In this document: positions 52,672 through 62,029 of the stretch, piece after piece
How positions within the stretch are numbered: position 1 is the stretch's first letter
Layout: each line of letters opens with the position of its first letter
Source: an uncultured Desulfobacter sp.
Lineage (GTDB): Bacteria > Desulfobacterota > Desulfobacteria > Desulfobacterales > Desulfobacteraceae
Length of the DNA: 64,000 bases
Reading direction: 5' to 3'
NCBI RefSeq assembly: GCF_963666145.1
Contig: NZ_OY762614.1
Span: forward strand, 2,904,501 to 2,968,500
The notes under the pieces: model-generated
The model's input: the letters and a program-made list of their open reading frames with translations, nothing else
Databases searched by the model: none
What the model was told of the DNA's origin: nothing
Program-made: the position numbers and the translations under genes

Positions 52672-53604
52672 ATGATGAACAGCGTGTCGCAAGCCAATGC
52701 CAATGCCTACGGACTGCATAACCGGGCCACACCGTCTAACACCAACACCGCTTCAAGTTCAAATGAACTTTCTGTTGGGGCCTATTCAAGCCTTGATGCG
52801 GGATTGACCATTCAGACCCGGGAGGGGGATGTGGTGTCCCTGTCCACCAGTCAGTATTCCGAACTCACAGCACATGAATACAGCAGCCGGGGGGTGGTCA
52901 GCAATGAAAACGGTTATGCCGCAGTTGCCTACAGTGTCCGGGAGATTACCTTGACCACGGGAGAAACCTTTTCGTTTACCGTGGAAGGTGACCTGAACGA
53001 AGAAGAACTCCAGGATATTGAATCCATTTTAACCGGTGTGGACAACATTATCGGCGATATGATGGACGGGGATCTGCAGGGTGCGGTGTCCCAGGCTATG
53101 CGCATGGGGTATTACGACTCAATATCTTCCTATGAAGCCGATATTACGGTAAAGTCAGCGTACGCCATGTACAGCCAGGAGCAGACCTCCACCACGGGCG
53201 CTTTGGGACAGGGGCTGGCGGCAGCGTATCTTGGGGATGCCGATGAAACAGATCCCGATGACGCAGGGGCGATAAGTGCAGCCGGTGATCTGGAAATTCC
53301 TCTGATGGATCAGTTGTCCGAACTTTTGGAAAAACAGCGGGAAGAATCCCTGGCCCGGGCACGTGAGCCCTTAGGCAACCTGTTTGATCATTATCTGGAA
53401 ACCCAGGCAGCCAATGAAGCAAGTGAGGCACAGGCCAATGACGAAGACGCTTTGGCGGACGAGAATCAGGCGGAGAATGTGCGATCAAACAAGTCTAAGC
53501 CATCCTTTTCCGATCTTCTTGAAATGGCTGCCCAGACTGTTGACCGGACCATTGCGAATATGATGAAAAACGCCTTTGATAATTCTTTAAAATCCTTTAT
53601 TTAG
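52672..53604 (+). CDS. Hypothetical protein with acidic, Ala-rich C-terminus
   Basis: The 310-residue protein starts behind GGGAG with no signal peptide. The first third is Ser/Asn/Thr-rich and low in structure. A central globular part (about residues 85-180) has REITLTTGETFSFTVEGDLNEEELQDIE and looks beta-strand rich with an EF-hand-like acidic loop. A long helical region rich in Glu and Ala follows, with no membrane helix. I do not recognise the family; similar acidic proteins occur in deltaproteobacteria. It is followed by the IS66 insertion 172 bases downstream, which does not disrupt it. Confidence 0.65.
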   Translation: MMNSVSQANANAYGLHNRATPSNTNTASSSNELSVGAYSSLDAGLTIQTREGDVVSLSTSQYSELTAHEYSSRGVVSNENGYAAVAYSVREITLTTGETFSFTVEGDLNEEELQDIESILTGVDNIIGDMMDGDLQGAVSQAMRMGYYDSISSYEADITVKSAYAMYSQEQTSTTGALGQGLAAAYLGDADETDPDDAGAISAAGDLEIPLMDQLSELLEKQREESLARAREPLGNLFDHYLETQAANEASEAQANDEDALADENQAENVRSNKSKPSFSDLLEMAAQTVDRTIANMMKNAFDNSLKSFI

Positions 53605-53797
53605 TGAAAATTCTTAAGACTAAATAAAGGCCTTGGTGTTAGGTAGATATCGCCAATGGTTTTTGTGCCCTGAATAAAAATATACTATTTTAAATCGATC
53701 TTCAGTCCGATCCCCTTTTATAGGGGGGCGGGCTGTTCATGTTTTTAACGTATGGTCTGATCCGGTGTTTGCATAGTAAGCGGTGTTTTAACCCCAC

Positions 53798-55342
53798 TCA
53801 ACACGGGACAGATTCAGAAATTTTTTCTTTTTTCACATTATAGGGGAGCAACGCTTGAAAATCATCATTTGTCATTGCCTCAGGCAGATGCTGAAACAGG
53901 TACTTGAGATACCAGTACGGTTCCAGTCCATTGGATTTTGCAGTCTCTATCAAACTGTAAATTGCCGCACTCGCCTTTGCACCTTGAACCGTATCAGAAA
54001 ACAGCCAGTTTTTACGACCGATGACAAAAGGCCGGATGGCATTTTCAACCAAATTGTTGTCCGGTCGAATGAACCCTTCAGTTGTGTATTGGACCAATCG
54101 GGGCCATTGGCCGATGGTATAATTGATCGCCTTGCCAAGCAGGCTTTTGGGAGGAACCTTGTTTACTCTATCATCAAGCCACTTCTTAAACTCGGTAAGA
54201 ATTGGAACCGCCTGGGATTGTCTCTTATTGTACAATTGTTCCGCAGAAAACCCTTGTTCCCGTGCTTCTTTTTCAATTTTATAAAGCTTGCTGATATACA
54301 ACAATGCCGAACCGGCATTTCCGGAAGAATTTGCCTTGTTGCCAAGCGCTTTTGTTACCTCTTTAAACTTCCGACGAGCATGAACCCAGCACCCAACATG
54401 AACAATATCTTTTTTGGTATCCAGGAAATCATACCCAGCATATCCGTCCGTCTGGACGATGCCCTTATAACCGTTCAAAAATGTTGAAACCACATCCCCA
54501 GACCTTGTCGGGTGATATTCGAACAGGATAATCGGCTTGTCTGGTGGTCCACCCCTGAAAATCCACATATAAGATTTGGATTTCCGTGGTCCCTTTAAAA
54601 CTTGGAGAGGAGTTTCATCAATACCAATCATGGGGTTGGCCAGGATGTCGTCCTTCATCATGCCGATGATAATTTCACAGGCATCTGCCACTTTCATGCC
54701 CCATTTACACATGGTTGATCTGGCAAGCTCAATGCCGATTCTGGCAAACTGCTTTTCTTGACGATAAAACGGCAAAGCATCTGCAAATTTGGCGGTCAGG
54801 ATATGGGCAAGCAGTCCCGGAGTGGCAATACTTTTGGGAATAATCTGATCCGGCATCCTGGCAATAGATACGGTGGGGCCTTCATCTTCAACCCCCTCGC
54901 AATTTTTACAGGCGTATTTATACCGGATATTTCGAATCACCCGAACCTTGGCTGGGATGTAATCAAGCTGCTCAGAGACTTCTTCACCGATTTTATCTTT
55001 CAAGCAGCCGCAATCGCATTTTCTGTCATTCTCACTGAGTTTATGAACAACATCGACACGGGGAAGATCTGCGGGCAGTGGTTTGCGGCCGCGTTTTTTG
55101 CGGGAAGGCTCTGTAATGGTGACGGTATCATCTTCATTCAGAATCGAAAGATCGGGTTCCGGCATATCAAAAAGAGACATTTGTTCGCCATCTTTGGGCG
55201 TTTTTTCTGATTTACGACCAAAAAGTCTGTCCTGGAGGGATTTAATCTGCTCTTGAAGAATTATGTTTTCATCAAACAAATTCAGAGCGATTTCTTTGAC
55301 TTCATCCAGGCTTTCAGCATCTTTGAGAGTGTCTCTTGTCAT
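53798..55342 (-). CDS. tnpC: IS66 transposase TnpC
   Basis: The 514-residue main transposase begins with a coiled coil (EQIKSLQDRLFGRKSEKTP) and a zinc-binding region (DRKCDCGCLKDKIGE, CKNCEGVED). The DDE-type core has Asp in MIGIDETPLQVLKGP, Asp in GIVQTDGYAGYDFL and the late Glu in NNLVENAIRPFVIGRKNWLF. The C-terminus has the IS66_C segment. Frame is complete. Confidence 0.95.
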   Translation of the reverse strand: MTRDTLKDAESLDEVKEIALNLFDENIILQEQIKSLQDRLFGRKSEKTPKDGEQMSLFDMPEPDLSILNEDDTVTITEPSRKKRGRKPLPADLPRVDVVHKLSENDRKCDCGCLKDKIGEEVSEQLDYIPAKVRVIRNIRYKYACKNCEGVEDEGPTVSIARMPDQIIPKSIATPGLLAHILTAKFADALPFYRQEKQFARIGIELARSTMCKWGMKVADACEIIIGMMKDDILANPMIGIDETPLQVLKGPRKSKSYMWIFRGGPPDKPIILFEYHPTRSGDVVSTFLNGYKGIVQTDGYAGYDFLDTKKDIVHVGCWVHARRKFKEVTKALGNKANSSGNAGSALLYISKLYKIEKEAREQGFSAEQLYNKRQSQAVPILTEFKKWLDDRVNKVPPKSLLGKAINYTIGQWPRLVQYTTEGFIRPDNNLVENAIRPFVIGRKNWLFSDTVQGAKASAAIYSLIETAKSNGLEPYWYLKYLFQHLPEAMTNDDFQALLPYNVKKEKISESVPC

Positions 55343-55386
55343 GGGCTGTATATACCATAACCAAGGGGTTTTTTATAGTTTTTCGC

Positions 55387-55734
55387 CTAAAAAATCATAG
55401 AGTATTTTAGGGGCTTATGAGCCTGATTTATATTCAGTCCATCGACCAGCCAGGTCAGTTCCCGGCTTGTAATATCCATGACATCTTTTGGTGAATTCGG
55501 CCATTTGAACCGGTCTTTTTCAAGACGCTTTTGCCACAGGCAAAAACCGTTTTTATCCCAGTATAAAATTTTTAAAATGGTTTGTGCTCGGTTGCAGAAC
55601 ACAAACAGGGACCCTGAAAATATATCCAACTGCATTCGTTCGCTTACGATAATGGAAAGGCCGTTAATCGCTTTGCGCATGTCAGTAGTACCCACAGCCA
55701 GATAGACTTTTGTGTCTGGTGGAAAGTTCATCAT
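55387..55734 (-). CDS. tnpB: IS66 Orf2 protein TnpB
   Basis: A 115-residue protein of the IS66 Orf2-like (PF05717) type with KVYLAVGTTDMRKAINGLS, FCNRAQTILKILYWDKNGF and WQKRLEKDRFKWP. It is needed for transposition, with no known catalytic role. Its start overlaps the tnpA stop by four bases (ATGA). Confidence 0.94.
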   Translation of the reverse strand: MMNFPPDTKVYLAVGTTDMRKAINGLSIIVSERMQLDIFSGSLFVFCNRAQTILKILYWDKNGFCLWQKRLEKDRFKWPNSPKDVMDITSRELTWLVDGLNINQAHKPLKYSMIF

Positions 55735-56051
55735 GAGATAGCTCTCAAGGCGGCAAGAACCCTTTCAAGCGTCTCGCTGGTGAAACCGTCCGGGATTTCT
55801 ATTTGTACCCCCTGACCAAGGTTCAACTTCAACCCGGTCGTATGAATATTGGCAGGCATCGGCAACTGGATGAATTCCACAGGACGATCCTGTCCTTTAA
55901 ATTTTCTTTTCCAATATGTGAACCTGTCCTTGGACAGGTCATTGCGTCTGCAATATTCTGTCTGGGTCAGCCCTGATGCCTCCCAGCGTTCGATGTTTGA
56001 TTTCCAGTAACTGCTAAGTCTTTCATTTGTTGCTTTTCTTGATCTTGGCAT
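55731..56051 (-). CDS. tnpA: IS66 accessory protein TnpA
   Basis: A 106-residue protein with a helix-turn-helix near the N-terminus (WEASGLTQTEYCRRNDLSKD, then RFTYWKRKFKG) and a short beta part with GVQIEIPDGFTSETLERVL. It probably binds the IS ends. First gene of the element. Confidence 0.92.
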   Translation of the reverse strand: MPRSRKATNERLSSYWKSNIERWEASGLTQTEYCRRNDLSKDRFTYWKRKFKGQDRPVEFIQLPMPANIHTTGLKLNLGQGVQIEIPDGFTSETLERVLAALRAIS

Positions 56052-56391
56052 GGGGTCGCCTCCTTTTAGTTTGGAGGCATTATATGGGCTCGCTGGGCGT
56101 GGCGGTAGATGGGGTTTAAATATCGCTTACTTTGCATACTTGATAACGCCCTATTCAATCGTATTTAAACTAAATTTGTAACCATATAAATTTAAAGAAA
56201 AAATGCTTTATATGCTTAGCGCGTGGTGTAGTTTCTTTTATTTTTGTTTTTCTCTGTCGAAATATTACGATAAAATGTCAAAATAACAGTTCAAATAATC
56301 ACAAAGTTCCATATACGGTTAGCAGGTAAGAAAATGAAATCAACATTCATCGTACACTGGTCGGCGCGGTGTATAACTGGGAGCATAAAAA

Positions 56392-56631
56392 ATGGAAAAT
56401 GAAATGGGTACGGTTGTTGAGGTTATTATAACTATTGATAATGGTGATGAACTTATTGGCAATATAAATATGATACACTACAAAAGATTTTCTGATTTCA
56501 TTGAAGATCATGACAATAGTCATATCAAATTATTCCAAGCCAGAAAAAATAAAGGGGCTATCAAGGGCGGGTTGAAGAAATTTTTGCTGATTCCAAAATC
56601 AAAGATTTGTATATATGAACCCCATGAATGA
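56392..56631 (+). CDS. Small hypothetical protein
   Basis: A 79-residue protein with GGGAG nine bases before its ATG. It has a beta-rich pattern (TVVEVIITIDNGDELIGNINMI, then ISKSKICIY-like KICIYEPHE) with a basic middle (LFQARKNKGAIKGGLKKFLL). Similar small proteins have been grouped as DUF6812-like, from memory; no function is known. Upstream DNA (56139-56391) has no other gene and is AT-rich. Confidence 0.65.
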   Translation: MENEMGTVVEVIITIDNGDELIGNINMIHYKRFSDFIEDHDNSHIKLFQARKNKGAIKGGLKKFLLIPKSKICIYEPHE

Positions 56632-56693
56632 AAATGGGGACTAAAGCGTATTGAACCGGAACTTTTGATTAATTTTTAGCGCTTGTCCGGTCA

Positions 56694-57683
56694 TCAGGTA
56701 ATACCGTACCGGGTCAAGGCTGAGCTTACGATATGGTCGATCAGGAGGCGGTAATCTTCCATTTGTCCTTTTTTTGATACATGGTGCAGGGTGTAAAGCT
56801 GGGGACTCCAGCTTTTGACCGGTTTAAGGCCCGGGATTCCGTTTACCTCAATGATTTTGACATTTCCATGGCTGTCCAGGCGCATGTCGGCCCGGACATG
56901 ATCCATGCAGTTTAAAGCTTTCGTGGCTTTGGCGGCGATCTCTATGGTTTTTTCCGCCAATTCACCGGCCGGCTGGATTTTTGTGGCGCCCACCCCGCGC
57001 AGGTTGGCACTTAGTATGGGATATTTGCCAAAGCGTTTTGGATCCACTGTGACCATGCCGGGTAAGAATTCCTGGTATCGACCGTTACCCAGCATCAGCA
57101 CCGTATATTCCCGGCCCGGCAGGTACTCTTCCACCAGGGCGGGCTGATCGTAATTTTCATGGATAAAACGCACCTGGGCCGCCAGTTCTTCGACGGTGTT
57201 CACGACGCTGTTGTCGCTGATTCCCACGGACCGGCTTTCGAAACTGGGTTTTACAAAGGCCGGGAACACGATTTCCGGCAGGGGGTGGCCCTGGTCTATC
57301 TGGTAATGATAGGGTACGGGAACGCCTGCCTCGTCCAGGATGTTGTGGGTGGCGGTTTTGTGAATCAGGGCTTTCATGGTGGCCGCATCCGGGCCGATAT
57401 AGGGAATCCGACGCTTGTCCAGAATGTCGGCCACCCAGTCATGGTCTCCATCAGGCCGTCCGATGGTGGCTTCGTTTTCCGTTATGTGGTACAGGGCGCT
57501 CCAGACAATATCGAACTTGCGGGTATCCAGGGCTCGCGTTAATTCGTCCATGTCGGATACGAAAGCGATGTCAGCAGATTTGCCTGAACCGTTGACGGCC
57601 TTTTCAATCTCCTGGGTTACGGCCATGTCGCCCCAGCCCTGGGCATCACCGCCGGGACCGGTAATCAGTAAAACACGACGCAT
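56694..57683 (-). CDS. D-alanine--D-alanine-ligase-like ATP-grasp enzyme
   Basis: Starting at ATG 57683 (AAGGA eight bases upstream) it has 329 residues. The ATP-grasp fold shows FPAFVKPSFESRSVGISDNS (about residues 140-159), VEEYLPGREYTVLMLGN (about 185), LSANLRGVGATKI and RADMRLDSHGNVKIIEVNGIPGL (about 262-284), where the metal-binding Glu and Asn are kept. It resembles Ddl, which joins two D-Ala residues, but its N-terminus (LLITGPGGDAQGWGD) differs from the GGxSxE start of Ddl, so other D-amino-acid or hydroxy-acid partners are possible. Last gene of the operon; the upstream stop lies inside its possible leader (57694). Confidence 0.85.
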   Translation of the reverse strand: MRRVLLITGPGGDAQGWGDMAVTQEIEKAVNGSGKSADIAFVSDMDELTRALDTRKFDIVWSALYHITENEATIGRPDGDHDWVADILDKRRIPYIGPDAATMKALIHKTATHNILDEAGVPVPYHYQIDQGHPLPEIVFPAFVKPSFESRSVGISDNSVVNTVEELAAQVRFIHENYDQPALVEEYLPGREYTVLMLGNGRYQEFLPGMVTVDPKRFGKYPILSANLRGVGATKIQPAGELAEKTIEIAAKATKALNCMDHVRADMRLDSHGNVKIIEVNGIPGLKPVKSWSPQLYTLHHVSKKGQMEDYRLLIDHIVSSALTRYGIT

Positions 57684-57693
57684 GTTTTTTTCC

Positions 57694-58596
57694 TTATTCA
57701 AATTCGACGCGGAACAGATTTCTGTCCAGACGATAGTGTTTCAGAGCCTCGACCACATCTGGAGACACCGTGGACAGCAGGCGGTCATAGGCCTCAATCC
57801 CTGCGGGTTCCCATGAAACCCTGGATACAATATCTATGGAGACCCGGGGCGATCCGCCGGCAACAATGCCTTTGCAGGCCTCATCGGTCATGGCTTCGTT
57901 GGGATTTAGGATTTTAACTTTTTTGCCGGAATGACGGGTTAAGGCATTTTTAAAAATATCTTTACAATAACCAAAATGGGTGCAGCAGAGTCCGGCATAT
58001 ACAGTAGAATCAGCCTTCGTCAGACTGTGGGCGGCTTGGGCGGCAAATTCATCAATAAAGGTTTTGACCTCGTCACTGAACGGGTCCCGCTCAATTTTAC
58101 CTGCAAGGCCTAAATATCCCTGGGTGATGATGCGTTCCGGGGCGATCCCCCGTTCAACCAACGAATTTTTATGGCTGTTTTCTTGGATGGTGATCGGGGT
58201 TGCGAAAATGACGGCACAGGCTGACGGATTCTGGCTGAGACTGTCATAGATCATCTGAACCCCGTGGTCCACAATACCGGTGACAGGAATTGCCGTCTCT
58301 TTTGCGAACCGGGTAAACGGATAGATCACGGAGAGGGTGTTGCAGGCAATATAGATGTGATCGGGGTTATATTGGGCCATGGCTGCCAGGGCATTGTTAA
58401 ACACCCTGGCCCGGGCCGCCGGATCAGGATAGTGCCGGTACCCCTTGTCCTGTTCGGGCCAGGCATTGAAGTATACCAGGTGAATGTGGTCGTACCGTGC
58501 ATCGTCGGCAAACCTTGCGGCCATGCCGGCACACACGGAAAGTCCGCCAAGCCCAGAGTCGGTGACAACCAGGGTGATCTGTTTTTTATCGTTCAT
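57694..58596 (-). CDS. Asp/Glu-racemase-superfamily protein
   Basis: From ATG 58596 it has 300 residues. The active-site segments of MurI-type racemases are there: TDSGLGGLSVC (about residues 12-22), ACNTLSVIYP (catalytic Cys, about 87) and GLCCTHFGYC (second catalytic Cys, about 195). The final segment differs from the usual GCTHYP of MurI and the protein is longer than most MurI. It should interconvert an acidic L/D-amino acid, but the exact substrate is open. It overlaps the CapA gene by about 11 bases. Confidence 0.85.
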   Translation of the reverse strand: MNDKKQITLVVTDSGLGGLSVCAGMAARFADDARYDHIHLVYFNAWPEQDKGYRHYPDPAARARVFNNALAAMAQYNPDHIYIACNTLSVIYPFTRFAKETAIPVTGIVDHGVQMIYDSLSQNPSACAVIFATPITIQENSHKNSLVERGIAPERIITQGYLGLAGKIERDPFSDEVKTFIDEFAAQAAHSLTKADSTVYAGLCCTHFGYCKDIFKNALTRHSGKKVKILNPNEAMTDEACKGIVAGGSPRVSIDIVSRVSWEPAGIEAYDRLLSTVSPDVVEALKHYRLDRNLFRVEFE

Positions 58597-59833
58597 TTTC
58601 AATCTGTCTTGTGAGCCATTCCCGGGCCAGGTCCTTTGCCCAAGACGGGCTTTGGCCGATTTCGCCTTCCATCACACGGGTGAGCAGGTCTTTCCAATGG
58701 TGAAAGTGCTGGGCTGTGGTTAAGCGGTTTCTGAACATGGCCGCGCCCTTGCCCGGAGTCTCTTCTATTTTGTTTAACATCATGTTGACTTCATTTTTGA
58801 AGCCGGCGGTCCCGTAATAATCCAGGAAACCCTGCCAGGCGGCTCGACTGCCTTCGGTCGTGGATAAGGGCTGGCTGATCTGCCTGAACCGTTTGAAAAA
58901 ATAATTCCGGTCCGGCCCTGCCAGCATCTGAATGCCCCGGTCATGAATCCGGTAGGGTTCGATGTATAGGCCGACCACCCCGTTTTTGCTGACGTGTAGG
59001 CGTACCATATAGCCTGATTTTCGCCAGAATAAATGGGTGGGCTGGTAAAACACAAAGTTGCCCAGGCTGCAGCAGACCGGTGTGTTTCCCTGGAAGAAAA
59101 TCCCCTGGGGCACATGGGGGTGATGCCCTATTACGGCGTCTGCCCCGGCATCTGCCAGTTGCCTGAAAGTGTTTGTGACGTATTCCGGGGCAAAGGGGAT
59201 GTATTCCAGGCCGCAGTGGGCAACGGCGATGACGGCATGAAACCTCTGGGTGGTATCTTTTTTCAGATTTTGGATGCGGGTGCACGCCCCTTCAATGTTC
59301 CACCCGGCCACACCCGGACCCGGTCCGGCGGCGGTGAGGTCTTCTCCTTCGCTGATGTTGATGATGGCAATGCGAATTCCTTTGGCCTCCATTATCAGGG
59401 GCGCTTCAGCCGCTTCTTGGGTCTCGCCCGCACCGGTGAAGGCGATGCCGTGTCGGGCCAGGACCCCGGTTGTTTGCCAGAACGCGTCAACACCAAAATC
59501 AAACATGTGGTTGTTGGCCAGGGTGACGGCGGAAAACGGCACGGCAGTCAGGCCATTTACATGGCAGGGGCTGCCTTTGAACACAGCCCCGCTTTTACAC
59601 ATTTCACTGCCGATATCACTTAACGGGGCTTCCAGGTTCACAACGGTCAGGTCGGCGTTCTGCAATAGAGGCAGAGCATCGCCGTATATGCCCTGGGGAT
59701 CGGATTCAATCAGCGGGGCAAAGGCACGGATGGGTGCCCAGTCCCCGGCGATGATCAGGGTGGCGACATCTGTCGACCCGGTATCCCTGGCCCACGACCC
59801 GGTTTGAAAGTTAAATGGATTTGTGTCCGCCAT
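58586..59833 (-). CDS. CapA-family (PGA_cap) metallophosphatase-like protein
   Basis: The 415-residue protein has the PGA_cap pattern: LIIAGDWAPIRAF, VVNLEAPLSDIG, LANNHMFDFGVDAF, VIAVAHCGLEYIPFAPEYV and GADAVIGHHPHVPQGI, which are the metal-ligand regions of a calcineurin-like fold. CapA-type proteins accompany poly-gamma-glutamate synthesis but their chemistry is not well defined. There is no PgsB/CapB or CapC here and no signal peptide that I can see. Starts 18 bases after the alanine racemase stop. Confidence 0.88.
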   Translation of the reverse strand: MADTNPFNFQTGSWARDTGSTDVATLIIAGDWAPIRAFAPLIESDPQGIYGDALPLLQNADLTVVNLEAPLSDIGSEMCKSGAVFKGSPCHVNGLTAVPFSAVTLANNHMFDFGVDAFWQTTGVLARHGIAFTGAGETQEAAEAPLIMEAKGIRIAIINISEGEDLTAAGPGPGVAGWNIEGACTRIQNLKKDTTQRFHAVIAVAHCGLEYIPFAPEYVTNTFRQLADAGADAVIGHHPHVPQGIFFQGNTPVCCSLGNFVFYQPTHLFWRKSGYMVRLHVSKNGVVGLYIEPYRIHDRGIQMLAGPDRNYFFKRFRQISQPLSTTEGSRAAWQGFLDYYGTAGFKNEVNMMLNKIEETPGKGAAMFRNRLTTAQHFHHWKDLLTRVMEGEIGQSPSWAKDLAREWLTRQIENER

Positions 59834-59850
59834 GGATGATCTTTTTGGCC

Positions 59851-61023
59851 TTACACGTAGGACACAGGCATCCGTCCGGTCAGGCCTGTGGTAACCTCGT
59901 AGTTGATGGTCCCGGTGAGACCGGCAATGTCGTCCGCCGTAATCCGCTCGTCTCCCTGGGTGCCGAGGATGGTGACCTCGTCTCCGGGTTTGACCCCTGG
60001 AATGTGACCGACATCAATCATTGTGAAATCCATGGTGACCCGGCCGACAATGGGCGCCTTTTTGCCTCTGACCAGCATTTGTCCCTGGTTGGACAAGAGC
60101 CTGCTGTATCCGTCTGCATACCCGATGGGCACCGTGGCAATCACCGTGGGGGCCGTTGTGATGTGGGTACAGCCGTAGGAAACGCTGAAATTTTCAGGCA
60201 CGGCTTTCACGTAAATGATTTTTGCCGTGATGGACATGATCGGTGCCAGCGTATGCCGTGTGATATCAATCTCATCAGAGGGGGCCATCCCGTACATGGC
60301 AACGCCCGGACGAACCATGTCAAAATGGGCTTCGGGCAACTCAAGCACACCGGCGGAATTGGCGGCATGGCGGATCGTCGGCCGGATTCCCATATCTGCA
60401 AGCATGGCAACCATTTCATTGAACCGGTTCAGCTGGCCCCTGGCATGGGTTTTGTCAATGACGTCGGCCTTGGCAAAATGGGTGTAGACGCCTTCCACTT
60501 CAATGCCTTTTAGAGTGGCAATTTCCCCGGCCTGAGCGATACCTGAGGATTCACCGGCGCCTGGGGTGACAACGCTGGGATGAAGAAACCCCAGACGCCC
60601 CATGCCCGTATCCAGCTTGATATGAATTTTTAAGGTGGTGTTTAAACTTTGTGCCGCAGCAGAAAGGGCTTTGGCGGACTGGATATCCGCAACACTTGCC
60701 CGGATGCCGTGGGCGGCAAGAAAGGAGACCTGTTCGGGCAGGGCTTCTCCCAAAAGAAGGATGGATGCGGTGATACCGGCCTCTCTCATGGCAACCGCTT
60801 CGGAAATTCGGGCCACGGCAAGAAAAGATGCCCCGTTTTCAAGGGCGGTTTTTGCGCATTGGATGCCGCCATGCCCGTAAGCATTGGCCTTGACCACGGC
60901 ACAGAACCGGTTATTTTGGGGAATCAACGCTCTCAGGGCGCGTACATTATGTCCAAAGAGGGAGAGATCCACCTGCACCCGGCTTTGGGGCTCAAGGAAC
61001 GATTGTGCGTTGGAGGAATTCAT
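59851..61023 (-). CDS. alr: Alanine racemase
   Basis: This PLP enzyme (390 residues) interconverts L- and D-alanine for peptidoglycan or other D-Ala needs. The PLP-Lys is in VVKANAYGHGG (about residue 42); RLGFLHPS and GVYTHFAKAD follow, and the second catalytic residue is the Tyr of VSYGCTHITT (about 272). It has VPIGYADGYSRLL as expected. Its start overlaps the aminotransferase stop by one base. It is one of five D-amino-acid genes together, which suggests it supplies this pathway as well as, or instead of, the cell wall. Confidence 0.95.
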   Translation of the reverse strand: MNSSNAQSFLEPQSRVQVDLSLFGHNVRALRALIPQNNRFCAVVKANAYGHGGIQCAKTALENGASFLAVARISEAVAMREAGITASILLLGEALPEQVSFLAAHGIRASVADIQSAKALSAAAQSLNTTLKIHIKLDTGMGRLGFLHPSVVTPGAGESSGIAQAGEIATLKGIEVEGVYTHFAKADVIDKTHARGQLNRFNEMVAMLADMGIRPTIRHAANSAGVLELPEAHFDMVRPGVAMYGMAPSDEIDITRHTLAPIMSITAKIIYVKAVPENFSVSYGCTHITTAPTVIATVPIGYADGYSRLLSNQGQMLVRGKKAPIVGRVTMDFTMIDVGHIPGVKPGDEVTILGTQGDERITADDIAGLTGTINYEVTTGLTGRMPVSYV

Positions 61024-61871
61024 CAGTCTGCTTCTCCAAGACCATATGCAGTTGTGTATTCTTTCCAGTCCGCCATCAGAGCCCGTGTCTTGTCTCCGGG
61101 TTTGCCGTCGGCGATGACGGTGTCGTCCACCTGGATGACGGGTACGATCTCTTTGTTGGATGCCGTAATAAAGACTTCATCCATCTGGGCGATGTCTGCC
61201 TGGGGAATACAATCCAGGACTATGTCATATTTGTTTTCCAACCGTTCCAGCACGGCATCCCGGGTGACGCCGGGCAGAATGCCGACCGGCGGGGTAATCA
61301 GGGTTGTGCCCTTAAAGGCGAAAAGATTGGTGGTGGTGCCTTCGAGCAGGCAATTTTCCTTGTTTTTGTAGATGGCTTCAACTGCGCCCCGGCTGCGGGC
61401 CTTTTGCTGGGCAAATACGGCGGACAGGTAGTTGCTGCTTTTGGCCTCGGGGATAAATCGTTCCATGTCCACGGTGATGATTTTGGTGCCTTGGGTATAC
61501 CACCAGTCCGGCACTTCATGCTTGTGTGTGGCCATGACCATGAGAATGCCGTTTCCCTCTGGGGTTACGCCGTCAGAGCTGATGCCGCCGGTGTAGACGA
61601 TACGTATATTCTCCTCTTGGTGATGCGGATTTTTTTCTATGGTCTGCATCACAATGTCACAGATCTCTTTGTTGGAATGATTCAGTTCCAGTCCGATGTG
61701 CCGAGCGGAATTTTCCAGGCGTTCCACATGTTTTTCCAGACGAAAGGGGCGTTTGTTATAGGTGATCAGAAAGTCAAATACACCAAATCCCCTTAATACG
61801 GTGATGTCTTTTACAGAAAGGGTGGCCTCGTCTTCGGATACGAATTTGCCGTCAATATAATAGATGTCCAT
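61023..61871 (-). CDS. Class IV aminotransferase, D-amino-acid transaminase-like
   Basis: The 282-residue PLP protein has the class IV layout: YYIDGKFVSEDEATLSVKD, TVLRGFGVFDFLITY, RIVYTGGISSDGVTPEG, EAKSSNYLSAVFAQQKA (PLP-Lys) and LEGTTTNLFAFKGTTLITPP. Class IV enzymes include D-amino-acid and branched-chain aminotransferases and aminodeoxychorismate lyase; the alanine racemase just downstream favours a D-amino-acid role, which is inference. First gene of the operon. No strong ribosome site is visible. Confidence 0.85.
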   Translation of the reverse strand: MDIYYIDGKFVSEDEATLSVKDITVLRGFGVFDFLITYNKRPFRLEKHVERLENSARHIGLELNHSNKEICDIVMQTIEKNPHHQEENIRIVYTGGISSDGVTPEGNGILMVMATHKHEVPDWWYTQGTKIITVDMERFIPEAKSSNYLSAVFAQQKARSRGAVEAIYKNKENCLLEGTTTNLFAFKGTTLITPPVGILPGVTRDAVLERLENKYDIVLDCIPQADIAQMDEVFITASNKEIVPVIQVDDTVIADGKPGDKTRALMADWKEYTTAYGLGEAD

Positions 61872-62029
61872 GGGTTGCTCCGTTTGTTGCGAATTTGCCT
61901 TTACTTCCGGGTAGGTCTTTGTCTGTCCGAGACTTCAGGCGTGTTTTTATAGTTAACAGATATAGAATATGGTGATTGGCGTCAATGAGGAATTGCCGCA
62001 AGGCTATAACGCGTATACATATATTCTTG

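Larger units (their letters stand above)
53776..56130 (-). mobile_element. IS66-family insertion sequence, complete with target duplication
   Basis: The ends are inverted repeats: left GTAAGCGGTGTTTTAACCCC from 53776 and right (reverse complement of the end at 56130) GTAAGCGATATTTAAACCCC. Directly outside is the perfect 8-bp duplication TTTGCATA (53768-53775 and 56131-56138), the usual IS66 size. The element is 2355 bp with tnpA, tnpB and tnpC in order on the minus strand, all intact. The insertion is recent enough for the duplication to be exact. Confidence 0.95.
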
